Below are positions 54,259 through 62,506 of a DNA stretch of 64,000 nucleotides, piece by piece. Positions within the stretch are counted from its first letter, which is position 1, and every line of letters starts with the position of its first letter. The translations under genes and the position numbers were made by a program. This DNA comes from Rathayibacter sp. SW19 (GTDB taxonomy: Bacteria > Actinomycetota > Actinomycetes > Actinomycetales > Microbacteriaceae), in the NCBI RefSeq assembly GCF_030866825.1, contig NZ_CP133020.1, positions 3,658,001 through 3,722,000 of the forward strand, in the 5' to 3' direction. The notes beneath the pieces were generated by a model that saw only the letters and a program-made list of their open reading frames with translations, was not told the origin of the DNA and did not search any database.

Positions 54259-54797
54259 CGCGAATCCCTCGGGCCAGGCTCCCCCGCCCCCGCATGCCGC
54301 GGAGCACACTCTGAAGAGGGAACGGTGGACACGTTTAATGTCGAGCATTCATCGAGATAGCGAACCACGACGTTTGCTACACAATACGGCTTCGATGAGG
54401 AGGAACCAGTCATGGTGACGAGAAGATTGGCCTGTACGCCGCCATCGACAATGGATGCTTCAGTCAACCGCACATCAGCGTGAATGGTGCTGCCAACCGG
54501 TACGGGTGCGGGGAATCGAACACGATCTACGCCATAGTTGAGAATTGCTGCGGCGTTTTCGACGGTGAACGCCTGGGAGAGCATGGCGGGAACCAGCGAC
54601 AACGTGAGGTAGCCGTGCGCGATGGTCGCACCGAACGGGCCGGTTCTCGCCCTCTCCTGATCAACGTGAATCCACTGCTCGTCATCTGTGGCGTGCGCGA
54701 ACTCGTTCACCATCGCCTGAGTGATCTCTATCGTTCCCTCTCCGAGGATCTCGCCAATACTTCCTAGCAGATCCCTCGCCGTCAAGAATTTTCGCAC
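54255..54797 (-). CDS. MaoC-like (R-specific) enoyl-CoA hydratase
   Basis: 180 aa hot-dog fold protein. The hydratase-2 motif is clear: FAHATDDEQWIHVD with the catalytic Asp, then GPFGATIAHGYLTLSL with the His. Length to VVRYLDE is normal for MaoC domains; a further 28 residues, rich in Ser and Pro, form an unusual tail that overlaps the ligase start. GTG 54797 follows GAAGGGG; an ATG-like start 60 bases upstream would put the operator inside the gene. First gene of the unit 54797-50182. Confidence 0.87.
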   Translation of the reverse strand: MRKFLTARDLLGSIGEILGEGTIEITQAMVNEFAHATDDEQWIHVDQERARTGPFGATIAHGYLTLSLVPAMLSQAFTVENAAAILNYGVDRVRFPAPVPVGSTIHADVRLTEASIVDGGVQANLLVTMTGSSSSKPYCVANVVVRYLDECSTLNVSTVPSSECAPRHAGAGEPGPRDSR

Positions 54798-54813
54798 CGT
54801 GGCCCCTTCAGTC

Positions 54814-54835
54814 TCGATCGATCGATCGATTTCAA
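54814..54835 (-). promoter_or_regulatory. Third CGATCGATCGATCG operator (MaoC-ligase unit)
   Basis: TCGATCGATCGATCGA (54814-54829) is a perfect 16-bp palindrome directly behind TTGAAA (54835-54830 on the minus strand), the same TTGA-palindrome order as at 44347 and 50108. A matching -10 box is not obvious; TAGAAT at 54840-54835 could serve instead, putting the palindrome over the transcription start. Confidence 0.65.
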
Positions 54836-55260
54836 TTCTATTCCGCGCAGGAAGCAATGTCCCGCATTATTCGATATTGATCTCAGCCCGCGCGCCAATG
54901 ATGACGTCACACCGAGAACCACAGGCCAGGCGCCTCTACACTTACTGCACGTAGGGTTGTGCTCGGCAACTCACAACTGTCTTGGGACGAATGGTCAGCA
55001 ATACTTGTATGTATGAACGGATCTCGGCATGGAGCGACGCAGGCGCGTGTTAGTGGTCGCGCCGTCCAACCCATAGCCTTCTACCCGAGAGAAGACGACG
55101 CCGGCCGCTTGTTCAGAAGATTGGCAGACGACACACCAACCACCGCCGGGAGGAAGTCAAATGGATTGGGCACTGGGTCGTGGTCCCTTGGTGGTACCGC
55201 TGACTACCGAGACAAAGACCACAGGAAATAGAAATCCCTCTTCTCGCAAAGGATCACCCA
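54836..55260. other. Divergent intergenic region before the TetR gene
   Basis: About 425 bases without a supported gene. A plus-strand open frame at 54959-55231 has no ribosome binding site or known family. GTTGTG...CACAAC (54955-54976) forms a short inverted repeat. The region must hold the TetR promoter. Confidence 0.45.
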
Positions 55261-55854
55261 TTGTCTGAGGCGCCTACCATTCCGACCGAAGCACGAGTGA
55301 AGGATGCGGCGGTCCGTCTCTTCGGCAAAAACGGCTTTGCCGCAACAGGGATCCGAGATATTTCCGAGGCCTCGGGAATATCAGTCGCCACGCTCTATCA
55401 CTACATGGACACGAAAGAAGACCTCCTTCTCGATCTTATGCTCGAAGGCATGAACAGTCTCCTCGATTCCGCGAACCGGGTGCCGTCGGACAAAAGTGCG
55501 AGCGAAAGACTAAGCGCACTAGTGACGGTCCACATCGAGTACCACTGCAATCGTGCACTTTTGGCGCGCGTGACCGACACGGAGTTGCGATCGCTAAACG
55601 AAAGCTCACGAAACACAATAATTGCCCTGCGCGACGACTACGAGCGGCTATGGCGGAAGACTATTGAACAAGGGAACACGTCCGGAGAGTTCCACGTCGA
55701 AGACGTTAAAATGGTGGCCCTCGCCGCACTGGGAATGTGCACCAGCGTGTACAGCTGGTTCTCGCCCGAGGGCCCTCTGAGCGTTGACGATATCGCGAAC
55801 TGGTACAGCCAGCTGACCCTTAGGCTGTGTGGCCAGGGGAGCTCGTCGAGGTAG
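55261..55854 (+). CDS. TetR-family transcriptional regulator
   Basis: 197 aa. N-terminal HTH: VKDAAVRLFGKNGFAATGIR, then ISEASGISVATLYHYMDTKE (residues about 12-55), followed by a helical ligand-binding domain ending near FSPEGPLSVDDIANWYSQLT. TTG 55261 with AAAGGA 9 bases upstream. Placement next to the acyl-CoA genes, and the three CGATCGATCG palindromes in front of them, make it the likely repressor of that region, with a CoA ester or the free acid as inducer. No such palindrome lies directly before its own gene. Confidence 0.92.
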   Translation: MSEAPTIPTEARVKDAAVRLFGKNGFAATGIRDISEASGISVATLYHYMDTKEDLLLDLMLEGMNSLLDSANRVPSDKSASERLSALVTVHIEYHCNRALLARVTDTELRSLNESSRNTIIALRDDYERLWRKTIEQGNTSGEFHVEDVKMVALAALGMCTSVYSWFSPEGPLSVDDIANWYSQLTLRLCGQGSSSR

Positions 55855-55908
55855 AGCGTGTCGAGAATGTGAGTGGGGCCCGCGGCGGGTCGGCGGTAAC
55901 GTTAGGCC

Positions 55909-56886
55909 ATGAAATACACGCACCTCGGTGCCAGTGGTCTGGAGATATCCTCAGTCGTCCTCGGTTGCATGAGCTTCGGAGCCGCCGATCGCGGTGAGCA
56001 CTCGTGGACCCTCGGACTGGAGGACAGCCGCGCGCTCATTCGCCAGGCACTCGAACTCGGCATCACGACATTTGACACCGCCAACGTTTACTCTGCCGGC
56101 TCAAGCGAAGAAATCGTCGGCCACGTGCTTAATGAACTCACTCGACGCGAAGGCGTGGTGATTGCAACGAAGGTGTGTGACCGGACGCACCCAGGACCGG
56201 GTGGCGCTGGATTATCCCGAGGTGCAATCATGCACGAGATCGACGAGAGCCTTCGTCGACTAAATACAGACTATATCGACCTTTACCAGGTTCATCATTT
56301 CGACCCCGATGTGCCGATTGAGGAAACGATGGAAGCGTTGCACGATGTCGTAAAGGCAGGCAAAACGCGCTACATCGGGGCGTCGTCTATGTTCACCTGG
56401 CAGTTCGCAGAGATGCAACGCGTCGCAGATGTGAATGGCTGGACCCGGTTCGTCTCCATGCAGGATCAGTACAACCTCCTCAGCCGCGAGGAGGAACGCG
56501 AAATGCATCCGTATTGCCTGGAGACCCATGCGGGCGTGCTGGCGTGGAGCCCACTGGCACGCGGCAAACTGACTCGACCTTGGGATGCTTCTACCGAGCG
56601 CAGCGAGACCGACGAATTCGGAAAGACTCTTTACCACCAATTCGTCGAATCCGATCAACGAGTCGTGCAGGCGGTAGCTGCGGTCGCCGCCGCGCGTGGC
56701 GTGAGTCGTGCCCAAATCGCGCTCTCCTGGGTGACCCAGCAGAGCGCCGTGACCGCCCCGATAATCGGTGCGACGAAACGGAGTCACCTCGATGACGCAA
56801 TTGCCGCCGTCGACGTTGTACTGGACGAGGAAGAGCTCACACTGCTCAAGCAGTACTACGTACCGCACGCGATCGAAGGATTCTAG
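55909..56886 (+). CDS. Aldo/keto reductase
   Basis: 325 aa (beta/alpha)8-barrel NADPH-dependent oxidoreductase of the general-stress/YajO-like type. The catalytic tetrad is visible: D57 and Y62 in TFDTANVYS, the lysine in VIATKVCDRTHPG and the histidine in LYQVHHFDPD. Cofactor residues lie in the GATKRSHLDDAI segment near the C-terminus. It starts 54 bases after the TetR gene and may share its transcript. Physiological substrate unknown. Confidence 0.92.
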   Translation: MKYTHLGASGLEISSVVLGCMSFGAADRGEHSWTLGLEDSRALIRQALELGITTFDTANVYSAGSSEEIVGHVLNELTRREGVVIATKVCDRTHPGPGGAGLSRGAIMHEIDESLRRLNTDYIDLYQVHHFDPDVPIEETMEALHDVVKAGKTRYIGASSMFTWQFAEMQRVADVNGWTRFVSMQDQYNLLSREEEREMHPYCLETHAGVLAWSPLARGKLTRPWDASTERSETDEFGKTLYHQFVESDQRVVQAVAAVAAARGVSRAQIALSWVTQQSAVTAPIIGATKRSHLDDAIAAVDVVLDEEELTLLKQYYVPHAIEGF

Positions 56887-57024
56887 TGCTACAGCCGTGC
56901 ATATTTTTCTGTTGTAGGCGTGTTCCGCGTCGTGCTCATGTCAAGGTGCTCGCGAAATGTGAACTGGATATCTTAGCGACAGCATCTCCGCCGGGCTACT
57001 TGTCTTACCGCGCTGCGGGGTGCA

Positions 57025-57051
57025 TGTCGTTTTCAGAAGTCGTCTGCACAA
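57025..57051 (+). repeat. Tn402/Tn5053-like terminal repeat, copy 2
   Basis: TGTCGTTTTCAGAAGTCGTC followed by TGCACAA, 26 of 27 bases identical to 43440-43466 and in the same orientation. Confidence 0.6.
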
Positions 57052-57100
57052 ATGGCAGCACCCCCTGCACGAGCCTTCGAGTGCGGCATGACGTGCGTCG

Positions 57101-57117
57101 AGTTGGGGTGTACCCCA
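57101..57117 (+). repeat. 17-bp repeat, copy 2
   Basis: AGTTGGGGTGTACCCCA, exact copy of 40828-40844. Confidence 0.55.
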
Positions 57118-57159
57118 AACCGACGCCACCCGATGGGACACGACCCCAATGAACACGTG

Positions 57160-58440
57160 TGTTAGCGGCCATGTGAAACTGCCTGTAGGCGGCTACGGGA
57201 CTGCCCGCTGACGGCCAGTAGAACTGCCCGTTGGTGGCCATGAGATCTGCCCACTTCTATTTCTGACCCCCCGACCGCTTGGGCGGCGGGAGCCTCTTCC
57301 TGGGGTTTGATGACGATGCCTAATCACATCAATCCAGGAAGAGGCCCTAATTGAAGGTAGACGAAGAGATCATTGAAATCCTTGCTGCATACGATCTGAC
57401 CGGGTCGTTGCGCGCGACGGCCGAGCTGACGGGTTGTTCGCATCACACTGTTGCCCGGCATGTCACCGCCCGGGACGCGGGCCGACCGCTGGCGGAGCCG
57501 GCGTTTAGGGGCCGGGTCACGGATGCGTTTATGCCGAAGATCGAGGAATGGGTCGAGGCCTCCCGCGGCAGAATCCGCGCCGACAAAGCGCACGACAAAC
57601 TGCTCGGCCTCGGCTATCAGGGTTCGAACCGCTCGACCAGGCGGGCCCTCGCGCAGGTGCGTGCCGCGTATCGGCTGGGTCATGTGCGGGTGCACCGGCC
57701 GTGGGTGACCGAGCCGGGGATGTGGTTGCAGTACGACTTCGGTGACGGGCCGGTGATCGAGGGGCGCAAGATCGTGTTGTTCGTGGCGTGGTTGGCGTGG
57801 TGCCGTTACCGGGTCGTGATCGCGTTACGGGACCGCACGGCGCCGAGCGTGTTCGCGGCGTTGGATCGCACATTCCGGATTCTGGAGGGCGCCCCGACTT
57901 ACGTGTTGACCGATAACGAGAAAACCGTCACCGTGTCTCATATCGCCGGGGTTCCGGTGCGGAACCTGCAAACTTTGGACTTCGCCCGTCATTACGGGGT
58001 GAGCGTGTTGACCTGTCAGCCGGCGGACCCCGCATCCAAGGGCGGGGTGGAGTCTTCGGTGAAGCTGGCCAAGGCCGATATTGTGCCCAAGGACATCAAC
58101 CTGTTGCCCGAGTACGGATCGTTCGCCGAGGTCGAAGCCACGTGCGACGCGTTCATGGATCACGTCAACAACCGTGAACACCGGCTCACCCGGCGCAAAC
58201 CCGCGGTGATGCTGATGGAGGAACAATCCCGGCTGCATCCGGTGCCGGCCAGGCCACACACGGTCGCGTTCGGCCTGTCACGCAAGGTTCCGGGCAACAC
58301 GCCGATGGTGATGCCGAAAACCCTCGCGACCGCCACCGACGACCGGTTCATGCACCACGCCCACGTGTGTCAAACCACGGGCGACTCGATCCGACTCGCG
58401 CAAGCCCTCGCCGGGTGTGTGTGATCAACTGTTTGTGGGC
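57160..58440 (+). mobile_element. IS21-family element, internally deleted and lacking its right end
   Basis: The left end carries four diverged tandem units of about 23 bases (near 57167, 57190, 57213 and 57236) with the pattern GGC(C/T)A-n-ACTGCCCG-TG, typical of IS21 transposase binding arrays. It is followed by the istA-like gene. No istB frame and no right-end repeats are present; the ISL3 element starts within about 25 bases of the last codon. Confidence 0.75.
57351..58424 (+). pseudogene. istA: istA transposase fused to the tail of istB by internal deletion
   Basis: 357 aa open frame starting at TTG 57351. Residues 1-320 are IS21 IstA: an HTH (SLRATAELTGCSHHTVARHV), DDE residues in MWLQYDFGDGP, VLTDNEKTVTV and SKGGVESSVKLAK, and the FGLSRKVPGNTPMVM stretch. 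A full IstA continues for another 100-150 residues. Here it jumps to FMHHAHVCQTTGDSIRLAQA and ends, which I recognise as the C-terminus normally found on IstB. The simplest reading is one deletion removing the end of istA and most of istB. It is therefore not a functional transposase pair, although the DDE residues are intact. Confidence 0.7.
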
Positions 58441-58449
58441 CGGTTGAGG

Positions 58450-59874
58450 GGCTCTTCAGAATTGAGGGTGTAGCCGGGGTGGCGCGTCGGTGCGGTGGTG
58501 TGAGGGCCTTGCGGTGGAGTCTGGATGTTCAACGTCCCGTTCCCCGATCGCAGGGCCCTCTTGACTCAAACTACCTTCTGCAGCCCTGATCTGACCACGT
58601 TCTGCCTGCTCGATGAGCTTGGTCTGCAGGTGATCGGGCAGCACCTTCAACCCGATCGGGCGGTGTTGGAGTGCCGCGTGATCGAATCGGATGCGTGGTG
58701 CCATCGTTGCGGCTGCCGGGGCGTGCCACGAGACACTGTTGTTCGTCGCCTCGCGCACGCGCCGTTGGGGTGGCGGCCGAGCATCCTGGCCGTGCGGGTG
58801 CGCCGTTATAAGTGCACCGGCTGCGGGCGGGTCTGGCGGCAGGACACGAGCACGGCTGCGGCTGCGCGTTCGAAACTGTCTCGTGGCGGGTTGAGGTGGG
58901 CGTTGGAAGGCATCGTCTGCCAACACCTCACGGTCGCCCGCGTCGCGGAGGGTCTGGCCGTGTCGTGGAACACCGCCAACGCGGCGATCATCGCCGAGGG
59001 CAAACGGGTCCTGATCGACCAGCCGGCACGACTGGAAGCAGTGAAGGTGATCGGTGTCGACGAGCATGTGTGGCGGCACACCCGGAAGGGCGACAAGTTC
59101 GTTACGGTGATCATCGATCTAACCCCGGTGCGGGAGAAGAGCGGCCCCTCCCGACTGTTGGACATGGTCGAAGGCCGCTCCAAACAAGCGTTCGCCACCT
59201 GGTTGCAGGCACGCCCGGTCGCCTGGCGAGACCGGATTCAGGTGGTGGCGATGAACGGCTTCACCGGGTTCAAGACTGCCGCGGCTGAAAACCTGCCGAC
59301 CGCGGTGGAAGTGATGGATCCCTTCCACGTCATCCATCTGGCCGGCGACGGGCTGGACCGGTGCCGGCAACGCATCCAGCAGGAAACCACAGGACACCGA
59401 GGAAGCAGAAACGACCCGCTCTACGGGGTGCGCAGAACACTGCACACCGGCGCCGGGCTCCTGACCGATCGGCAGCATGCCCGCCTGGACGCGGTGTTCC
59501 AGGTCGCCGAGCACGCCCAGCTGAAGGCGACGTGGGAGATCTACCAGCGCATGATCGACGCATACCGGCAAAACGACCGCGCCGTCGGCAAGACCCTGAT
59601 GCAAGCCGTGATCGAGGCGACCAGCCAAGGTGTCAGCGCCGCACTGATCGAGATCCGCAAGCTCGGACACACGCTGAAACGACGAGCAGGCGACATCCTG
59701 GCCTACTTCGACAGGCCGGGCACTTCCAACGGACCCACCGAAGCGATCAACGGGCGACTCGAGCACCTCCGCGGGTCCGCCCTCGGCTTCCGCAACCTGG
59801 CAAACTACGTTGCCCGATCGTTGCTGGAAGCCGGCGGATTCAGACCCCGGCTACACCCTCAATTCTGAAGAGCC
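58450..59874 (+). mobile_element. ISL3-family insertion sequence, intact ends and transposase
   Basis: Perfect 31-bp terminal inverted repeats at 58450-58480 and 59844-59874 (outer part GGCTCTTCAGAATTGAGGGT). They bracket a single transposase gene; total length 1425 bases, normal for ISL3. No 8-bp target duplication is seen: the eight bases before the left end (GGTTGAGG) and after the right end (ACTAATCG) differ. Confidence 0.93.
58525..59868 (+). CDS. ISL3-family transposase
   Basis: 447 aa. N-terminal zinc-finger region (CRVIESDAWCHRCGCRG and YKCTGCGRVW), HTH, then a DDE domain: D in KVIGVDEHVWRH, D in EVMDPFHVIHLAGDGLDR, E in NGPTEAINGRLEHLRG. ATG 58525 has GGTGGAG upstream and the stop lies inside the right inverted repeat. 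No internal stops, so it could still be active. A diverged fragment of the same family lies at 20200-20500. Confidence 0.94.
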   Translation: MFNVPFPDRRALLTQTTFCSPDLTTFCLLDELGLQVIGQHLQPDRAVLECRVIESDAWCHRCGCRGVPRDTVVRRLAHAPLGWRPSILAVRVRRYKCTGCGRVWRQDTSTAAAARSKLSRGGLRWALEGIVCQHLTVARVAEGLAVSWNTANAAIIAEGKRVLIDQPARLEAVKVIGVDEHVWRHTRKGDKFVTVIIDLTPVREKSGPSRLLDMVEGRSKQAFATWLQARPVAWRDRIQVVAMNGFTGFKTAAAENLPTAVEVMDPFHVIHLAGDGLDRCRQRIQQETTGHRGSRNDPLYGVRRTLHTGAGLLTDRQHARLDAVFQVAEHAQLKATWEIYQRMIDAYRQNDRAVGKTLMQAVIEATSQGVSAALIEIRKLGHTLKRRAGDILAYFDRPGTSNGPTEAINGRLEHLRGSALGFRNLANYVARSLLEAGGFRPRLHPQF

Positions 59875-59941
59875 ACTAATCGCCCCGGCATAGGTAGCAT
59901 TTTTGCAATATACAAGCACGACACCGACATTCGAGGTACAG

Positions 59942-61093
59942 ATGGGCTCAGTCACCGCTTACGAAACCGCGCATGGGAAACGCTATCGCGTGCGCTTTCG
60001 GAAACCGGACCACTCTCAGAGTCAAAAGCGCGGCTTCAAGACGAAGCGCGATGCGGACCTCTACCTCGCTTCCGTGGAGGTCAAGAAGGCTACAGGCGAC
60101 TTCATCGATGCGACGGCCGCAAAAGTCACGATTGATCATCTGGGCGGCGAGTGGTTACAGATGCAAACCCATCTGAAGCCGAGTTCCTATGCGGTAATCG
60201 AGGTCGCTTGGCGCGTCCACGTACAGCCCATGTGGGGTGCGCGACAGCTCGGGACGATTACCCACAGCGAGGTACAGTCATGGGTCAGCGCGCTGTCGAA
60301 GCGCAAAAGTGCGACCGTTGTCATTCGGGCGTTTGGCGTACTCGCTGGAATCTTCGACGTCTCCGTGCGCGACCACCGGCTCTCAAGCAATCCGGCCCGG
60401 GGTGTGAAATTGCCGCGCAAGGTAAGTAAGCAGCGCCATTACCTCACCCACGAGCAAGTACAAGTTCTGGCGGACGAATCAGGAGCGAACGGAACGCTTG
60501 TCCTCTTCCTGGCATACACGGGTTTGCGCTGGGGAGAAGCCGTTGCCTTACGAATCCCGTGTCTTGATCTAAAACGCCGTCGCGTGCTCGTGCAAGCCAA
60601 TGCGGTGAACGTTCGCGGATACATCACACCTGGCACTCCCAAAGGACATGAATCGCGAAGCGTGCCGTTTCCGCAATTTCTTACGGGCCGACTCAGCAAA
60701 CAGTGCGATGGAAAAGACCCCAGCTGGCTCGTGTTCGGCCCGGGCCCCACTTATCAGCCGACGCCAACTCAACAGAATGGATGGTTCGCCTATGCACGCA
60801 AACGTGCTCACCTGGCCGATGCAAACATCCCCGAGAATCTCACTCTTCACGACCTGCGTCACACGGCGGCATCGCTGGCCATCTCGGCCGGCGCGAATGT
60901 CAAAGCAGTGCAAAGAATGCTCGGCCACGTATCCGCGGCTATGACTCTCGATACCTACGCAGACCTATTCGACGACGACTTGGACGCTGTTGCTGCCGCC
61001 CTCAATGAGGCCAAGATCACCTCAGGTGTGGCCAAATTGTGGCCAAATCCAATGCTATCCGATCGGGGAACATCAATAGATCCAGTAAATTAG
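59942..61093 (+). CDS. int: Phage-type tyrosine recombinase (integrase)
   Basis: 383 aa. An N-terminal arm-binding/AP2-like region (HGKRYRVRFRKPDHSQSQKR), SAM-like core-binding domain (about 60-150) and a catalytic domain with the R-H-R-H-Y set: TGLRWGEAVALR, LHDLRHTAAS, MLGHVSAAMTLDTYADLF. ATG 59942 is chosen; the frame extends 13 codons upstream without a ribosome binding site. It ends 21 bases from the 3' end of the tRNA-Arg gene, the standard orientation of an integrase next to its attachment site. It probably integrated the DNA to the left of the tRNA. Confidence 0.93.
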   Translation: MGSVTAYETAHGKRYRVRFRKPDHSQSQKRGFKTKRDADLYLASVEVKKATGDFIDATAAKVTIDHLGGEWLQMQTHLKPSSYAVIEVAWRVHVQPMWGARQLGTITHSEVQSWVSALSKRKSATVVIRAFGVLAGIFDVSVRDHRLSSNPARGVKLPRKVSKQRHYLTHEQVQVLADESGANGTLVLFLAYTGLRWGEAVALRIPCLDLKRRRVLVQANAVNVRGYITPGTPKGHESRSVPFPQFLTGRLSKQCDGKDPSWLVFGPGPTYQPTPTQQNGWFAYARKRAHLADANIPENLTLHDLRHTAASLAISAGANVKAVQRMLGHVSAAMTLDTYADLFDDDLDAVAAALNEAKITSGVAKLWPNPMLSDRGTSIDPVN

Positions 61094-61114
61094 GGCGTCA
61101 CACCGATGTACTTG

Positions 61115-61189
61115 TGGTGCCCCTGGAGGGACTCGAACCCCCAACCCTTTCCTTAGGACGGAACTGCTCTTCCATTGAGCTACAGAGGC
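61115..61189 (-). tRNA. tRNA-Arg (anticodon CCU)
   Basis: Minus strand. Acceptor GCCTCTG pairs with CAGGGGC (one G-T pair), D arm GCTC-AATGGAA-GAGC, anticodon stem TTCC/GGAA with loop GTCCTAA (anticodon CCT), T arm with GGTTCGAGTC, discriminator A followed by an encoded CCA at 61117-61115. The integrase gene abuts the 3' end, so the T-arm/acceptor part is the likely attachment site. Confidence 0.95.
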
Positions 61190-61325
61190 TGACGCCCACG
61201 AGTTTACCGGGCGGAAGCCGGTGACGCGGCACCACAGATCCGCGGATCCGTCGACCCAAGGCTCGGGCAATCCCGAGCTTTGCCGAGAATAGTCGAAAGA
61301 GCAGACGTGAGAAGGGAGCATCCGG

Positions 61326-61925
61326 ATGCCTCGCATCACCGGCGTGTCCCCCGCCAAGGCGGGACCGAGCGCCAAAATCGTCTTCTACTTCGTGAGGCGC
61401 GGGCTGGCGAAGCTCACGGGCAGAGATTCCGCGCGGGTGACCGAGCCGCTCGAGCTCTATGCGCGCATTCCAAAGCTCTTCAAGGGTTACACCCGGCTCG
61501 AACAGGCGACCGCCAAGCTCGATGCTCTGGACAAGCGCTCGCACGCACTTGCCGAACTCAAGGCTGCAACCATGACGCACTGCGAATACTGCATCGACCT
61601 GGGCTCGGCGATCTCCCACCAGTGGGGTCTTACGGATGCCGAGTTGCTCGCGCTGCCCGAGTACCGGTCGAGCCCGCTGTTCTCGGATCGAGACAAGCTC
61701 GTACTCGACTATGCCGTTGCCATGAGCCGCACCCCGGTCGAAGTTCCCGACGCGCTGTTCGACGCACTCAAAAAGCATTTCAACGAAACACAGCTTGTGG
61801 AACTGACCCACCACATCGCGCTGGAGAACATGCGCGGGCGATTCAACCTCGCACTCGGTGTCGGGTCCGCCGGAGTCAGCGAGGGTATGGTCTGCGCAGT
61901 GCCGGTGGCGGACGCTGCGAAGTGA
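61326..61925 (+). CDS. Carboxymuconolactone decarboxylase/AhpD-like protein
   Basis: 199 aa all-helical protein with the AhpD-type redox motif THCEYCIDLG (CxxC near residue 85), followed by DRDKLVLDYAVAMSRTPVEV. Family members are alkylhydroperoxidase-like; the two cysteines suggest peroxide or thiol redox function. ATG 61326 follows GAAGGGAGC. It is a single gene in the conserved chromosomal part to the right of the tRNA. Confidence 0.9.
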   Translation: MPRITGVSPAKAGPSAKIVFYFVRRGLAKLTGRDSARVTEPLELYARIPKLFKGYTRLEQATAKLDALDKRSHALAELKAATMTHCEYCIDLGSAISHQWGLTDAELLALPEYRSSPLFSDRDKLVLDYAVAMSRTPVEVPDALFDALKKHFNETQLVELTHHIALENMRGRFNLALGVGSAGVSEGMVCAVPVADAAK

Positions 61926-61933
61926 AGGGTAAG

Positions 61934-62006
61934 GGTCTCGATACGCCTGCTCGCTTCGCTCACGGGCTACTCGACCAACGGGAGAGACGGCTACTCGACC
62001 AGCGAG
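61934..62006. repeat. REP-like intergenic repeat between convergent genes
   Basis: CTCGATACGCCTGCTCGCTT followed by CGCTCACGGG-CTACTCGACCAACGG, with a second partial copy GGCTACTCGACCAGCG. This is the palindromic repeat type common in Microbacteriaceae. It lies between converging genes and could work as a bidirectional terminator. Confidence 0.6.
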
Positions 62007-62008
62007 AG

Positions 62009-62506
62009 CTATGCCGCAGGCTCCAGGTAGTCCTGCCACTGCGGGAGGGCGCGCTCGGCACCACGGACCGCCCAACCGGGCTCGCGCGGCATCCGCGGGG
62101 CGAAGCCGAGCGACCAGCCCATCTCGGCCGGCGTGCGATCGCTCTTCACGTTGTTGCAGCGCAGGCAGCAGGCAACCAGGTTCTCCCACGAGTCCGCACC
62201 GCCGCGCGAACGCGGCAGCACGTGGTCGATTGTCTCTGCCACCTTGCCGCAGTAAGCACAGCGATGCGCGTCCCGACGCAGAACACCGCGCCGACTCACC
62301 GGCACCAATCGCCCGCGCGGAATGCGCACGTAGCGCGTCAGCAGAATCACGGCCGGTCTGTCATAAATACGCGACACTCCCCACACCGGATGCTCGGCAT
62401 CGATCTCGATGACGACCGCCTTGTGATTCATCACAAGGGCGAGCGCCCGTTTGAACGAGACGATGGCCAACGGCTCATAACCGGCATTCAGGACAAGCGT
62501 GCGCAT
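62009..62506 (-). CDS. HNH endonuclease
   Basis: 165 aa. N-terminal strand region (LVLNAGYEPLAIVSFKRALA) and a C-terminal HNH fold: CAYCG zinc pair, ETIDHVLPRSRGGADSWENL with the catalytic His and Asp/Asn, and CCLRCNNVK closing the zinc site. This short, stand-alone HNH protein is widely conserved in actinobacteria and is not a mobile homing enzyme. ATG 62506 follows GAGAGGAACAG. A terminator-like hairpin and a possible leader ORF lie directly upstream. Confidence 0.92.
   Translation of the reverse strand: MRTLVLNAGYEPLAIVSFKRALALVMNHKAVVIEIDAEHPVWGVSRIYDRPAVILLTRYVRIPRGRLVPVSRRGVLRRDAHRCAYCGKVAETIDHVLPRSRGGADSWENLVACCLRCNNVKSDRTPAEMGWSLGFAPRMPREPGWAVRGAERALPQWQDYLEPAA

Noticed and set aside
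1..61114. Second attachment site (duplicate of the tRNA-Arg 3' end) inside the window
   Set aside because: I did not find a convincing copy by eye; the island's left end is probably outside the window.
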